Source: an uncultured Collinsella sp. (lineage in GTDB: Bacteria > Actinomycetota > Coriobacteriia > Coriobacteriales > Coriobacteriaceae). Taken from it: a stretch of 41,322 nt of DNA. A program made the translations under genes and the position numbers. The notes under the pieces were generated by a model, which saw only the letters and a program-made list of their open reading frames with translations, had not been told where the DNA came from and did not search any database. Below, in pieces: positions 8,238 to 17,639 of the stretch. Location: the NCBI GenBank assembly GCA_900545995.1, contig URBM01000002.1, positions 1-41,322 on the forward strand. The letters are read 5' to 3'. How positions within the stretch are numbered: position 1 is the first letter of the stretch; the number at the start of each line of letters is the position of its first letter.

Positions 8238-8711
8238 ATGGATTCCAAAAGACTTGCCGAGATAGCCGATGTTATGGAGGACCGCGGCCTCACGCGTGTA
8301 CGCGTTGAGGAGCCCGATGGCACCGCGGTTGAACTCGAGCGCGCGAGCGCCGCACAGCCGGTTGCCGTGCCCATGCCTATGCCGAGTGCCATGGCTGCTC
8401 CGGTTGCGGCTCCCGCAGTCGTGCCTGGCGCGCCGGAGCCCACCGCGCAGGCGCCTGCCGCCGCACCGGAACCTAAGGGCACCGAGGTGACCGCTCCCAT
8501 GGTCGGCGTTTTCTATGCTGCCCCGGCGCCGGGCGACGAGCCGTTTGTGCACGTGGGCTCCAAGGTCAAGGCCGGCGAGACCCTCTGCATCATCGAGGCC
8601 ATGAAGGTTCTCAACGAGGTGACGGCCGAGGCAGACGGCGAGGTGCTCGAGATCTGCGTGGCCGACGGCGACCTCGTGGAGTTTGGCAGCTGCCTCATGA
8701 GGATCGGATAG
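8238..8711 (+). CDS. accB: Biotin carboxyl carrier protein of acetyl-CoA carboxylase
   Basis: AccB carries biotin between the carboxylase and carboxyltransferase. The 157-residue protein has a conserved N-terminal segment, an Ala/Pro-rich flexible linker (about residues 38-80) and a biotinyl domain with the motif EAMKVLNEV, where K123 is the biotinylation site for the divergent birA product. Gene order accB-fabZ-accC matches Firmicutes-type operons. Confidence 0.95.
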   Translation: MDSKRLAEIADVMEDRGLTRVRVEEPDGTAVELERASAAQPVAVPMPMPSAMAAPVAAPAVVPGAPEPTAQAPAAAPEPKGTEVTAPMVGVFYAAPAPGDEPFVHVGSKVKAGETLCIIEAMKVLNEVTAEADGEVLEICVADGDLVEFGSCLMRIG

Positions 8712-8720
8712 GTGATATCC

Positions 8721-9143
8721 ATGAACAAAGAAGAGCTTAAAGAACTGTTGCCGCATCGTGAGCCGATGCTTTTGCTCGACGAAGCCGAGCTGGTGGGCGA
8801 CGAGGCCCACGGCAAGATAACGATTACGGGCGACGAGTACTTTTTACAGGGGCATTTTCCGGGAAACCCGGTCGTCCCCGGCGTGATCCAGTGCGAGATG
8901 CTCGCCCAGAACTGCTGCGTGCTGCTGATGGGCGACGAGGAGGCGCGCGGCGCGACGCCGTTCTACACGAGTCTGGACAAGGTGCGCTTTAAGCGTCCGG
9001 TGCGCCCGGGCGACACGGTTGATCTGGTGTGCTCCATCACGCGTGCGCGCGGGCCGTTCCGCTTTGCGACGGGTACTGCGAGCGTCAACGGTGAGGTTTG
9101 CTGCCGCGCCGATATGTCTTTTGCACTCATGCACGAAAGTTAA
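8721..9143 (+). CDS. fabZ: 3-hydroxyacyl-ACP dehydratase
   Basis: FabZ dehydrates beta-hydroxyacyl-ACP. The 140-residue hotdog-fold protein contains LLPHREPMLLLD, the active-site motif GHFPGNPVVPGV with H45, and E59 on the central helix. ATG 8721 is preferred over GTG 8712, which abuts the accB stop; AGGTGA upstream can serve as the ribosome binding site. accC follows 10 bases later. Confidence 0.93.
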   Translation: MNKEELKELLPHREPMLLLDEAELVGDEAHGKITITGDEYFLQGHFPGNPVVPGVIQCEMLAQNCCVLLMGDEEARGATPFYTSLDKVRFKRPVRPGDTVDLVCSITRARGPFRFATGTASVNGEVCCRADMSFALMHES

Positions 9144-9153
9144 GGAAGGCTTC

Positions 9154-10483
<1,330 letters not shown>

Positions 10484-10497
<14 letters not shown>

Positions 10498-12208
10498 AAA
10501 AGCGAAGACGGTCAACGTCCTCGAGGGACCGATGACCGAGTCGTGCGCCGAGTTTCCCGCGCGCCACGTGTTTATCAAGTGCCCGGAGTGCCGCCGCGTG
10601 ATCGATGAGGCACGCCTACACGACAACCTCGAGGTCTGCCCCCGTTGCGGCAAACACTTTCGCGTGAGCGGTCGCGCGCGCATGCGCATGACGGTCGACG
10701 AGGGCACGTTTGAGGAATGGGATGCCAATCTGGCGTCGGAGGACTTCCTCTCGTTTCCCGGCTATGCCGATAAGCTCAAGAGCGTGAGCGAGCGTTCGGG
10801 CGAGCGCGATGCCGTTGTGTGCGGCAGGGGCAAAATCTGCGGTTGCGATACCGCGCTCTTCTTTATGGACGCTAACTTTATGATGGGCTCGATGGGCTCC
10901 GTGGTGGGCGAGAAGATCTGTCGCGCATTTGAGCGTGCGACCGAGCTGGGATTGCCAGTTGTCGGCTTTACCGTTTCGGGCGGTGCGCGCATGCAAGAGG
11001 GCGTGACCTCGCTTATGCAGATGGCCAAGATTTCTGCGGCGGTTAGGCGCCACAGCGAGGCGGGCGGCCTGTATATCACGGTGCTCACCGACCCCACGAC
11101 CGGAGGCGTAACCGCGAGCTTTGCCATGGAGGGCGACATTATCCTGGCCGAGCCCGATGCCCTGACGGCATTTGCCGGCCCGCGCGTGATCGAGCAGAAC
11201 ATGCACAAGCGCCTGCCTAAGGGATTCCAACGCTCCGAGTTTTTGCTGGAGCACGGCTTTTGCGATGCCGTTGTTCCGCGTGGCGAGATTGCGCTCACGG
11301 TAGGCGAGCTGCTGGCGCTGCATGAAGGGCACACGCCCGGCCTGGGGGCACCGCATGAAATCGTGCATACGGGTCGCCGCGGCAAAAAGCTGGGACACTT
11401 GTTTAAGCGCTCGCCGGCACCAAAAACCGCGCTCGAGATTGTCAAGCAGACCCGCTCGGCAGATCGCGCCACGGCGGGTGAGATGATCTCGCTGGGCCTG
11501 GATGGATTTGTGGAGCTGCACGGCGACCGTTACTTTGGCGACGACGCCGCTGTGGTGGCTGGCATTGGCTGGAAAGATGGACGCCCCGTAACGGTCATCG
11601 CCATTGAGCGCGGTACCACGACCAAAGAGCGTATGCGCCGCAACTTTGGCATGGCGCATCCCGAGGGCTACCGCAAAGCGCGTCGCCTTATGCGCCAGGC
11701 CGAAAAGTTTGGTCGACCGGTTCTGTGCCTGGTCGATACTTCGGGCGCGTTTTGCGGTATCGGTGCCGAGGAGCGCGGCCAGGGCGAGGCGATTGCCCAG
11801 AATCTCATGGAGATGAGCGGCCTTAAGACACCGATTGTCTCGGTGGTGACAGGCGAGGGCGGCTCTGGTGGCGCGCTGGCGCTGTCCGTGGCCGACCGCA
11901 TCCTGATGCTCTCGAGCTCGGCCTATTCGGTCGTGAGCCCCGAGGCCTGTGCGTCGATCCTGTGGAAGGATACCGAGCGCGCGAATGAGGCCGCCGAGGC
12001 GCTTAAGCTCACGGCCCCCGATCTGTTGGCGCTCGGCATCATCGACGGCATTGTTGACGATAAGGGCCTGTCTCATGAGGAGATCGCCGGTGCCGTCATG
12101 TCCTCGGCATTTGCTGCCTTCGATGCGCTTGGGCAGCTCGACGACGCGACCCTCACAAACCTCCGTTACGAAAAGTACCGCGCAATCGGTCGGTACAGCA
12201 CGATGTAA
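10484..12208 (+). CDS. accDA: Fused acetyl-CoA carboxyltransferase beta-alpha (AccD-AccA)
   Basis: This 574-residue protein joins both carboxyltransferase subunits in one chain. The N-terminal half is AccD-like: a zinc ribbon with C33, C36, C52 and C55 (CPEC and CPRC) and the motif GGARMQEGVTSLMQM. From about residue 296 it is AccA-like, with DRYFGDDAAVVAGIG, NFGMAHPEGYRKA, DTSGAFCGIGAEERGQGEAI and GEGGSGGALALS. There is no stop or frameshift between the halves. ATG 10484 is supported by GGGG at 10473-10476; ATG 10490 is an alternative. It is the last enzyme of the fatty-acid operon. Confidence 0.94.
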
Positions 12209-12224
12209 CAAAGGGACAGTCCGC

Positions 12225-13463
12225 ATGTCACATTGGGAAAGGGTTCCTGTGTCACAAGTTTCTAACACCTCGTTTACAACGACGGTTTCATCAAACGCCA
12301 TGGCCGTGGTGGACTATCTGTCCAAAAGCATGATGTCGGCGCTGCCGTTTATTGTCTGCGCGGCGTTGTTCCGCACCGTCGCCGTCATTATGGGCGAAGG
12401 CATGCTGGGCCTATGGTCTGCCGATTCCGAAATCTATCGCCTGTTCTACAGTTGGCTCTATAACGCCGGCTACTACTTCTTGCCCATTTATCTTGGTTGG
12501 GCGGCCGCCCGCCAGCTCGGTTGCTCGGAGCAGCTGGGCATGATGCTGGGCGGCGTATTGATTGCGCCCGATCTGCTTAAGCTCGTCGATGCCGCATCGA
12601 CGACGGGGGCATCGATGACTTCCGTGTATGGCCTGCTTCCCGCGCCGGTCAACGATTACACGACGACTGTTATTCCGGTTCTCATCTCGGTGCCTGTGCT
12701 ATGGCGAGTGGAGTGTTTCTTTCGGCGCGTTATCCCTCAGGCCGTGGCGTTTTCGTTTGTTCCGTTTGCGACCATGCTTGTCATGGTTCCGGTTTCGCTG
12801 TGTATTACGGCGCCGGCGGGCAGCTATCTGGGCATGCTGTTGGGCCAGCTTATGTTTATGCTTGGCAATTCCGGTGGCATCGTATCGTTGCTCACACTCA
12901 TGGGGCTTGCCGCGGGCTGGGAGTTCCTTAAGATCGCGGGCGTCAGCAACGTTGTCCTATCGCTCGCCTATGCGCAGTTTATGAGTGTGGGAACGGATTC
13001 GTGCATCCTGATTGCCGCGACGATGGCAACGTTCGCCGTTTGGGGTATGCCCTTTGGCGCGTCGCTCCGCGTTGCGGATAAGGACGAGAAGGCGCTCATG
13101 CTGGGCTATTCAATCTCGGGTGTTCTTGGCGGCGTAAGCGAGCCGGCGCTGTACGGTTGCGGCTTTAAATATGGCAGGTGCCTGACGTGCATGGCCATTG
13201 GCGGCGCCGTCGGAGGCCTTGTTGCGGCCGTGGGCCACGTTACGGCCTATACCATCGGCATGACGAATGTCCTCATGGTTATTGGCTTTGCCACGGGCGG
13301 TTTTTCGAACCTGCTGTGGTGCTGCGTTGCCGGCGGCACGGCATTTGCGGTGTCTGCGGCGCTGAGCTACTGCTTTGGCGTGGTGCCGGCGAAGGGGCAG
13401 GCGACGGGGGACGGAGCCGATTCGCCCGAAACAGTGGCGAGCGCTGCTGAGGTAAGCGCATAA
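12225..13463 (+). CDS. Orphan PTS EIIC-like sugar permease
   Basis: A polytopic membrane protein of about 412 residues resembling the membrane (IIC) domain of glucose/beta-glucoside-type phosphotransferase systems, with about ten hydrophobic segments. The segment LGGVSEPALYG resembles the family motif GITEPALYG. No IIA or IIB domain is fused or nearby, so any phosphotransfer partner must lie elsewhere, or the protein has another role. The start is uncertain: ATG 12225 (AAAGGGA upstream), GTG 12249 (GGAAAGG six bases upstream) and ATG 12300 are all in frame, and the first lies in repeat-like sequence. It lies 16 bp after accDA and may be cotranscribed. Substrate unknown. Confidence 0.75.
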   Translation: MSHWERVPVSQVSNTSFTTTVSSNAMAVVDYLSKSMMSALPFIVCAALFRTVAVIMGEGMLGLWSADSEIYRLFYSWLYNAGYYFLPIYLGWAAARQLGCSEQLGMMLGGVLIAPDLLKLVDAASTTGASMTSVYGLLPAPVNDYTTTVIPVLISVPVLWRVECFFRRVIPQAVAFSFVPFATMLVMVPVSLCITAPAGSYLGMLLGQLMFMLGNSGGIVSLLTLMGLAAGWEFLKIAGVSNVVLSLAYAQFMSVGTDSCILIAATMATFAVWGMPFGASLRVADKDEKALMLGYSISGVLGGVSEPALYGCGFKYGRCLTCMAIGGAVGGLVAAVGHVTAYTIGMTNVLMVIGFATGGFSNLLWCCVAGGTAFAVSAALSYCFGVVPAKGQATGDGADSPETVASAAEVSA

Positions 13464-13470
13464 ACCTGTG

Positions 13471-13495
13471 CGACAAAAGGACGATCCCTTTGTCG
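13471..13495. repeat. GACAAA/GGAC palindromic repeat element
   Basis: CGACAAAAGG and CCCTTTGTCG pair around a five-base loop just after the EIIC stop. It resembles the GGGACAGTCC-type sequence at 12211-12220 and may belong to a dispersed palindromic repeat family in this genome. It is followed by a separate terminator. Confidence 0.45.
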
Positions 13496-13501
13496 TGTTC
13501 C

Positions 13502-13535
13502 AAGGCCGCGGCCCGTGTGGGCTGCGGCCTTTTTG
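13502..13535 (+). terminator. Intrinsic terminator of the fab/acc-EIIC unit
   Basis: A 13-bp stem (AAGGCCGCGGCCC with GGGCTGCGGCCTT, one G-U pair) and a GTGT loop are followed by a T-run. It ends the transcription unit that starts at fabH. Confidence 0.9.
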
Positions 13536-13607
13536 TATCTGGGGGACAAAGTGGCTACACTACAATCCGGTCAAGCAATAGATATATAGGTAGTACCGTG
13601 GGGGCGG

Positions 13608-14768
13608 ATGCAGATGGTCGAGTGGATTGTTCGTCGCGCGCAGGGCGATCGTGCGCGTGTGGGCACGTTAGCAGGCATGGTGTGTATTGTCGCCAATGTG
13701 GCGCTTTGTGCTGCAAAGGGTGCCATTGGTGTGGTTTCGGGATCGGTTTCGATTGTGGCGGATGCCATGAACAACCTGTCCGATGCCAGCTCGAATATCG
13801 TGAGCGTGCTGGGCTTTAAGCTGGCGAGCAAGCCGGCCGACCCCGAGCATCCTTACGGCCACGGTCGCTATGAGTATCTCTCGGGATTGGTCGTGGCGGC
13901 GCTCGTGCTGCTGATTGGCGTTGAGCTGGTGAAGTCCTCGGTCGAGCGCGTCATCCACCCCGAACCTGTCGAGTTCTCGCTTGCCCTGGTGGCAGTTCTG
14001 GTGCTTTCGATGGTCGTAAAGCTCTGGATGGCGGCCCTCAACCAAAAGCTCGGCGATCGCATTGAGTCCGAGACGCTGCATGCGACCGCGCAGGATTCCA
14101 AGAACGATGTTCTTGCCACGGGCGCCGTACTGGCGTGCGCAATTGTTTCGCAGGTGACGGGCATCAACCTTGACGCTTGGGTCGGCCTTGCCGTTGGTGC
14201 CTATATTGGCTGGAGCGGTTTTGAACTCATCCAGGATACGGTGAGCCCGCTTTTGGGCCAGACGCCCGATCCTAAGCTGGTCAAGCACATTCGAGACAGG
14301 ATCATGAGCTACCCCGGCGTTTTGGGCGTTCACGATCTGATGGTTCACGATTACGGCCCGGGCAGGAAGTTCGCAAGCGCTCACGCCGAGATGGCAGCCG
14401 AGGCCAGCCCTCTGGAAAGCCATGACACGCTCGACAATATTGAGCAGGCGTTTAGGAACGAAGACGGCATGATTGTCACGCTCCATTACGATCCCATCGT
14501 GACCGATGACCCCAAGCTGGCAAGCATGCGTTTGCGCATCAACGCCATGGCTCAACAGATCGATAGCCGTCTTACAATTCACGATCTGCGCTGCGTGCCG
14601 GGTCCTACGCACACCAACGTGATCTTTGACTGCGTGCGACCCTCGGATTTGGACATGGATGCCGATGAGCTCAAACACGCGTTGGCCCAGAGGGTCGAAT
14701 CGGAATACCCAAAGTCGATTGCCAAGATTACGATCGACGAAGACTACGTAGGCCATACCCACGAGTAG
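13608..14768 (+). CDS. Cation diffusion facilitator family metal transporter
   Basis: An inner-membrane divalent-metal/proton antiporter of 386 residues. The N-terminal half has about six hydrophobic segments with the family metal-site motifs: DAMNNLSDASSN (consensus DxxxNxxSD), HPYGHGRYEY, and HATAQDSKNDVLAT in the later helix. The C-terminal half is a soluble regulatory domain with a typical VHDLMVHDYGPG segment, here longer than in compact members. ATG 13608 is used; an in-frame ATG at 13614 is possible. The substrate (Zn, Fe or Mn) cannot be told from sequence. A histidine phosphatase gene follows 39 bp later. Confidence 0.9.
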   Translation: MQMVEWIVRRAQGDRARVGTLAGMVCIVANVALCAAKGAIGVVSGSVSIVADAMNNLSDASSNIVSVLGFKLASKPADPEHPYGHGRYEYLSGLVVAALVLLIGVELVKSSVERVIHPEPVEFSLALVAVLVLSMVVKLWMAALNQKLGDRIESETLHATAQDSKNDVLATGAVLACAIVSQVTGINLDAWVGLAVGAYIGWSGFELIQDTVSPLLGQTPDPKLVKHIRDRIMSYPGVLGVHDLMVHDYGPGRKFASAHAEMAAEASPLESHDTLDNIEQAFRNEDGMIVTLHYDPIVTDDPKLASMRLRINAMAQQIDSRLTIHDLRCVPGPTHTNVIFDCVRPSDLDMDADELKHALAQRVESEYPKSIAKITIDEDYVGHTHE

Positions 14769-14807
14769 GGCTGTGCCGGCAAAGCAAGTTATACAGAAGG
14801 GGAGAGC

Positions 14808-15428
14808 ATGAAGCGTCTATATCTACTCCGCCACGGCCAGACGGAATTCAATGTCAAAAAGCTGGTCCAGGGCCGCTGCGATTCACCGCTCACCGATTTG
14901 GGCCGTCAACAGGCACAGACAGCAGCCGCATGGCTCAAAGCCCATGGCGTCGTCCCCGACAAAGTGGTCTCATCGCCTTTACGCCGAGCCATGGACACAG
15001 CTCAGCTCGTCGCATGCGAGCTCCTCGGTCCGGACGCAGCAGTCGAGCCCTGCGACGGCATCATCGAGCGCAGCTACGGCACCTTCGAAGAAGGCCCCCA
15101 CGATGCCCTTCCCACCGACGTCTGGGATCCGGGCGAGGATTTGGTCCCATTTGGTGGAGAAGGAAGTCATGCCCTGCAGGAGCGAATGGTAGGCACCCTC
15201 ACCAATCTCATGGGCGCCGAGGGCATCGAAACCCTCCTAGCAGTAAGCCACGGCAGCGCCAGCCGCCAATTCATCAAGGCTGCAGCCCCAGAGGGCTTCG
15301 AGCTCCCAGCAAAACTTCCCAACTGCGCCATCATGATCTTCGATTTCGATGATGCGCGAGAAGAGGACGATACGCTCCACTGCAAGTTCACCTTGCAGCA
15401 AATAGTGGACCCCCAACAAAGTCATTAG
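14808..15428 (+). CDS. Histidine phosphatase family protein (phosphoglycerate mutase-like)
   Basis: A 206-residue protein with the catalytic RHG motif (R8-H9-G10) in LYLLRHGQTEFN, the SSPLRRAMDTAQ segment, the acidic ERSYG motif and the second histidine in AVSHGSASRQ. These are the conserved parts of the branch-1 histidine phosphatases. The family covers phosphoglycerate mutases and diverse phosphatases, so the substrate is not assignable. Codon third positions appear somewhat less GC-rich than in neighbours. The large inverted repeat at 15474 begins 45 bp after the stop. Confidence 0.85.
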   Translation: MKRLYLLRHGQTEFNVKKLVQGRCDSPLTDLGRQQAQTAAAWLKAHGVVPDKVVSSPLRRAMDTAQLVACELLGPDAAVEPCDGIIERSYGTFEEGPHDALPTDVWDPGEDLVPFGGEGSHALQERMVGTLTNLMGAEGIETLLAVSHGSASRQFIKAAAPEGFELPAKLPNCAIMIFDFDDAREEDDTLHCKFTLQQIVDPQQSH

Positions 15429-15473
15429 CCCGAACGAGCAGAGCTAAGCAGACATCAACGTGTCGTCTCCCGA

Positions 15474-15610
15474 GCACGGCGGAGGGCCGGAGAAATATAT
15501 TAAGGTCATCGCGAGTTCCGCACGCAAAGGAGAGCACTTAATGTGCTCTCCGTCTTGCGCAGGACTGTAGAGCAGGGACCTTAATATATTTCTCCGGCCC
15601 TCCGCCGTGC
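15474..15610. repeat. Nested 137-bp inverted repeat with perfect 34-bp arms
   Basis: Left arm 15474-15507 and right arm 15577-15610 are exact reverse complements over 34 bases, GC-rich outside and AT-rich inside (AAATATATTAA). The 69-base interior holds a second perfect hairpin, GGAGAGCAC (15529-15537) with GTGCTCTCC (15543-15551), loop TTAAT. There is no T-run after the outer arm, so it is not a standard terminator. I see no clear target-site duplication, and the element holds no apparent gene. It could be a MITE-like element or a structured RNA. Confidence 0.9.
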
Positions 15611-15668
15611 CCAGGAGCCATCCACGCACTTTACCTGCGTAAACAATGTGAGTGAAATATGAATCTCG

Positions 15669-15694
15669 ATGGATACGCCCGCAGCCGTGTATAC
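15669..15694 (+). promoter_or_regulatory. Repeated r-protein promoter/leader element, rplC copy
   Basis: A 26-base block running from ATGGATACGCCCGC to CCGTGTATAC matches a block at 17534-17559 before rplB in 24 of 26 positions. TGTATACT at 15688-15695 could be an extended -10 element (TATACT at 15690). No good -35 hexamer is visible 16-18 bases upstream. It lies about 185 bp before the rplC start, giving a long leader. Confidence 0.6.
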
Positions 15695-15806
15695 TAAACA
15701 GCTGTGTGTAACCAGGGGAGTATTCTGGCTGGACAAAATGCCTGCTTAATAGGGTTGTCAGGTAGTCCGGTCGCAATACAAGACTGGGGAGCACGTCGTG
15801 TAAGTA

Positions 15807-15858
15807 GTGGTCCTCTAGGGGCGTACGCTCGGTGGTGTACGCATTGTCCCAAGACCAC
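15807..15858 (+). promoter_or_regulatory. rplC leader hairpin (candidate attenuator or r-protein binding site)
   Basis: Three collinear stems nest: GTGGTC (15807-15812) with GACCAC (15853-15858), GGG (15818-15820) with CCC (15848-15850), and GCGTAC (15821-15826) with GTACGC (15837-15842). The structure ends 20 bases before the rplC start. By analogy with L4 control of the S10 operon leader in E. coli, autoregulation is possible, but no homology is claimed. Confidence 0.5.
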
Positions 15859-15878
15859 GCGAGAGTTGGGATCATATC

Positions 15879-16499
15879 TTGATCAGCATGATTCTCGGCC
15901 GCAAGATTGGCATGACCCAGGTTTGGGACGAGGACGACAACGTCGTTCCCGTCACGGTCATCCAGGCTGGCCCCTGCGCTGTCTCGCAGGTTAAAACTCA
16001 GGCAACCGACGGCTATGACGCCGTCCAGATCGGTTTCGGCGACATCAAGGCCAAGAACGTGAACAAGCCCATGGCTGGTCACTTCGCCAAGGCCGGCGTC
16101 GAGCCTGTCCGCTTCCTTCGTGAGGTCCGCGTCGAGAACGGCGAGGAGCACAAGGTCGGCGAGGTCGTCACCGTCGCTGATTTCGCTGATGTCGAGAAGG
16201 TCGACGTCATCGGTACCTCCAAGGGTAAGGGCTTCCAGGGTCGCATCAAGCGCTGGGGTCAGCGCCGCGGTCCTATGACGCATGGTTCTCACTTCCAGCG
16301 TCACCCCGGTTCTATCGGTCAGTGCGCCTATCCTGCGCGCGTCCTCAAGGGTGTCAAGATGGCCGGTCACATGGGTAACGAGCGCGTTACCGTCAAGAAC
16401 CTTTCCGTTGTCCGCATCGATGCCGAGCAGAACCTCATCTTGGTCAAGGGCGCTGTCCCGGGTGCCAAGAATGGTCTCGTCGCCATCCGTATGGCCTAA
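15879..16499 (+). CDS. rplC: 50S ribosomal protein L3
   Basis: L3 is an early-assembly large-subunit protein near the peptidyl-transferase centre. The 206-residue protein contains MILGRKIGMTQVW, GKGFQGRIKRWGQRRGPMTHGSHFQRHPGSIG (key residues QRRGPMTHGS) and AGHMGNERVT. TTG 15879 is preferred: GGGA at 15868-15871 is seven bases upstream, whereas ATG 15888 has no ribosome binding site. It opens the rplC-rplD-rplW group and is separated from rpsJ by about 14 kb of unrelated genes. Confidence 0.95.
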   Translation: MISMILGRKIGMTQVWDEDDNVVPVTVIQAGPCAVSQVKTQATDGYDAVQIGFGDIKAKNVNKPMAGHFAKAGVEPVRFLREVRVENGEEHKVGEVVTVADFADVEKVDVIGTSKGKGFQGRIKRWGQRRGPMTHGSHFQRHPGSIGQCAYPARVLKGVKMAGHMGNERVTVKNLSVVRIDAEQNLILVKGAVPGAKNGLVAIRMA

Positions 16500-16545
16500 G
16501 GGCCCAGCCCATTTAGCCCAGCGTCATACCAAGGAGAACACTTAA

Positions 16546-17172
16546 ATGGCAAAGTTTGAAGTAAAGAACAGCGAGGGCAAGAAGGTCGCCGAGGCCGAGC
16601 TCGCCGCTGAGGTGTACGGCATCGAGCCGAACATCCACGTTATGCACCACATCGTCAAGTGCCAGATGGCCTCTTGGCGTCAGGGCACCCAGTCTGCTAA
16701 GGGTCGCTCTGAGGTTTCCGGTGGCGGCAAGAAGCCTTGGCGTCAGAAGGGCACCGGCCGTGCCCGCCAGGGTTCCATCCGTGCTGCCCAGTGGCGTCAC
16801 GGTGGCGTTGTCTTCGCCCCCAAGCCCCGTTCCTACGCTAAGCGTATGAACAACAAGGAGGTCAAGCTGGCTATGCGCTCCGCGCTGTCCGCCAAGCTGG
16901 CCGATGGCGAGCTCGTGCTCGTCGACGACTACGGCTTCGAGAAGCCTTCCACCAAGGCTGCCGTCGCCATGCTCAAGGCTCTCGGTCTTGAGGGCAAGCG
17001 TCTGACCATCATCGTTCGCGATGAGGACGTCAACGCCTACCTGTCGTTCCGCAACATTCCCAAGACGTTCATCATCACCGCTGACGAGGCCAACACCTAC
17101 GATCTCGTCAACAACAACGCCGTGCTGATGCCCGCCGACATCGCCGCTCACTTCGGGGAGGTGCTTGCTTAA
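16546..17172 (+). CDS. rplD: 50S ribosomal protein L4
   Basis: L4 lines the exit tunnel; in E. coli it also represses its own operon. The 208-residue protein has the tunnel-loop region WRQKGTGRARQGSIRAAQWRHGG (key block GTGRARQGS) and MRSALSAKLADGELVLVDD. AAGGAG at 16531-16536 precedes ATG 16546. Its stop directly abuts the rplW start, so the two are likely translationally coupled. Confidence 0.96.
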   Translation: MAKFEVKNSEGKKVAEAELAAEVYGIEPNIHVMHHIVKCQMASWRQGTQSAKGRSEVSGGGKKPWRQKGTGRARQGSIRAAQWRHGGVVFAPKPRSYAKRMNNKEVKLAMRSALSAKLADGELVLVDDYGFEKPSTKAAVAMLKALGLEGKRLTIIVRDEDVNAYLSFRNIPKTFIITADEANTYDLVNNNAVLMPADIAAHFGEVLA

Positions 17173-17460
17173 ATGACCGCCCACGAGATCATCATCCGTC
17201 CGATCGTGTCCGAGCGTTCCTTCTCCGGCATGGAGCAGAACAAGTACACGTTCGAGGTCGCCAAGGATGCTAACAAGTATCAGATCAAGGACGCTGTCGA
17301 GGAGATCTTCGGCGTCAAGGTCGTTCGCGTGAACACCCTGACGGTCAAGCCCAAGACCAAGCGCGTGCGCTATGTCGCCGGCAAGACCCGTTCTTGGAAG
17401 AAGGCCATCGTCACGCTGGCCGAGGGCGACACCATCGAGGTCTTTGGCAACCAGGCCTAA
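17173..17460 (+). CDS. rplW: 50S ribosomal protein L23
   Basis: L23 sits at the tunnel exit and binds trigger factor and signal recognition particle. The 95-residue protein has IIIRPIVSERS, NKYTFEVAKDANKYQIKDAV and the basic KPKTKRVRYVAGKTRSWKKA segment. Its ribosome binding site (GGGGAGGTG) is inside the end of rplD. A hairpin resembling a terminator follows at 17478, which is unusual because rplB normally follows without interruption. Confidence 0.96.
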   Translation: MTAHEIIIRPIVSERSFSGMEQNKYTFEVAKDANKYQIKDAVEEIFGVKVVRVNTLTVKPKTKRVRYVAGKTRSWKKAIVTLAEGDTIEVFGNQA

Positions 17461-17477
17461 GACTCGCTGCTGTTGAG

Positions 17478-17522
17478 TGAGCTCATGCCTCCCAAATAGG
17501 GGAGGCGAGAGCTCAAGGTTTT
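17478..17522 (+). terminator. Terminator-like hairpin between rplW and rplB
   Basis: TGAGCTC (17478-17484) pairs with GAGCTCA (17509-17515) and GCCTCCC (17487-17493) with GGGAGGC (17500-17506), followed by AGGTTTT. The T-run is short, so termination may be partial. It is followed by the repeated promoter-like element at 17534, suggesting that rplB starts a new transcription unit. Confidence 0.65.
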
Positions 17523-17533
17523 GGGCGTATAAA

Positions 17534-17559
17534 ATGGACACGCCCGGAGCCGTGTATAC
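17534..17559 (+). promoter_or_regulatory. Repeated r-protein promoter/leader element, rplB copy
   Basis: A 26-base block from ATGGACACGCCCGG to CCGTGTATAC is 24/26 identical to 15669-15694 before rplC. The flanks on both sides differ between the two copies, so the conserved block itself is probably the functional unit, such as an extended -10 promoter with a shared regulator site. Confidence 0.6.
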
Positions 17560-17568
17560 GTCCGGTGT

Positions 17569-17609
17569 CATCGCACCCGAGGCAGAACCTCGAATCCCTG
17601 TCTGCGATG
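17569..17609 (+). promoter_or_regulatory. rplB leader hairpin
   Basis: CATCGCA (17569-17575) pairs with TGCGATG (17603-17609), enclosing a CGAGG/CCTCG hairpin (17578-17592). It starts about 10 bases after the promoter-like block and ends 30 bases before the rplB start. It is a candidate regulatory leader of unknown ligand. Confidence 0.45.
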
Positions 17610-17639
17610 GCTAACGGATTCCTATTGAAAGGGATTGTA

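Noticed and set aside
15879..15890. ATG 15888 as the rplC start
   Set aside because: It has no ribosome binding site at normal distance, while TTG 15879 has GGGA seven bases upstream and fits L3 N-termini. It remains possible that both are used.
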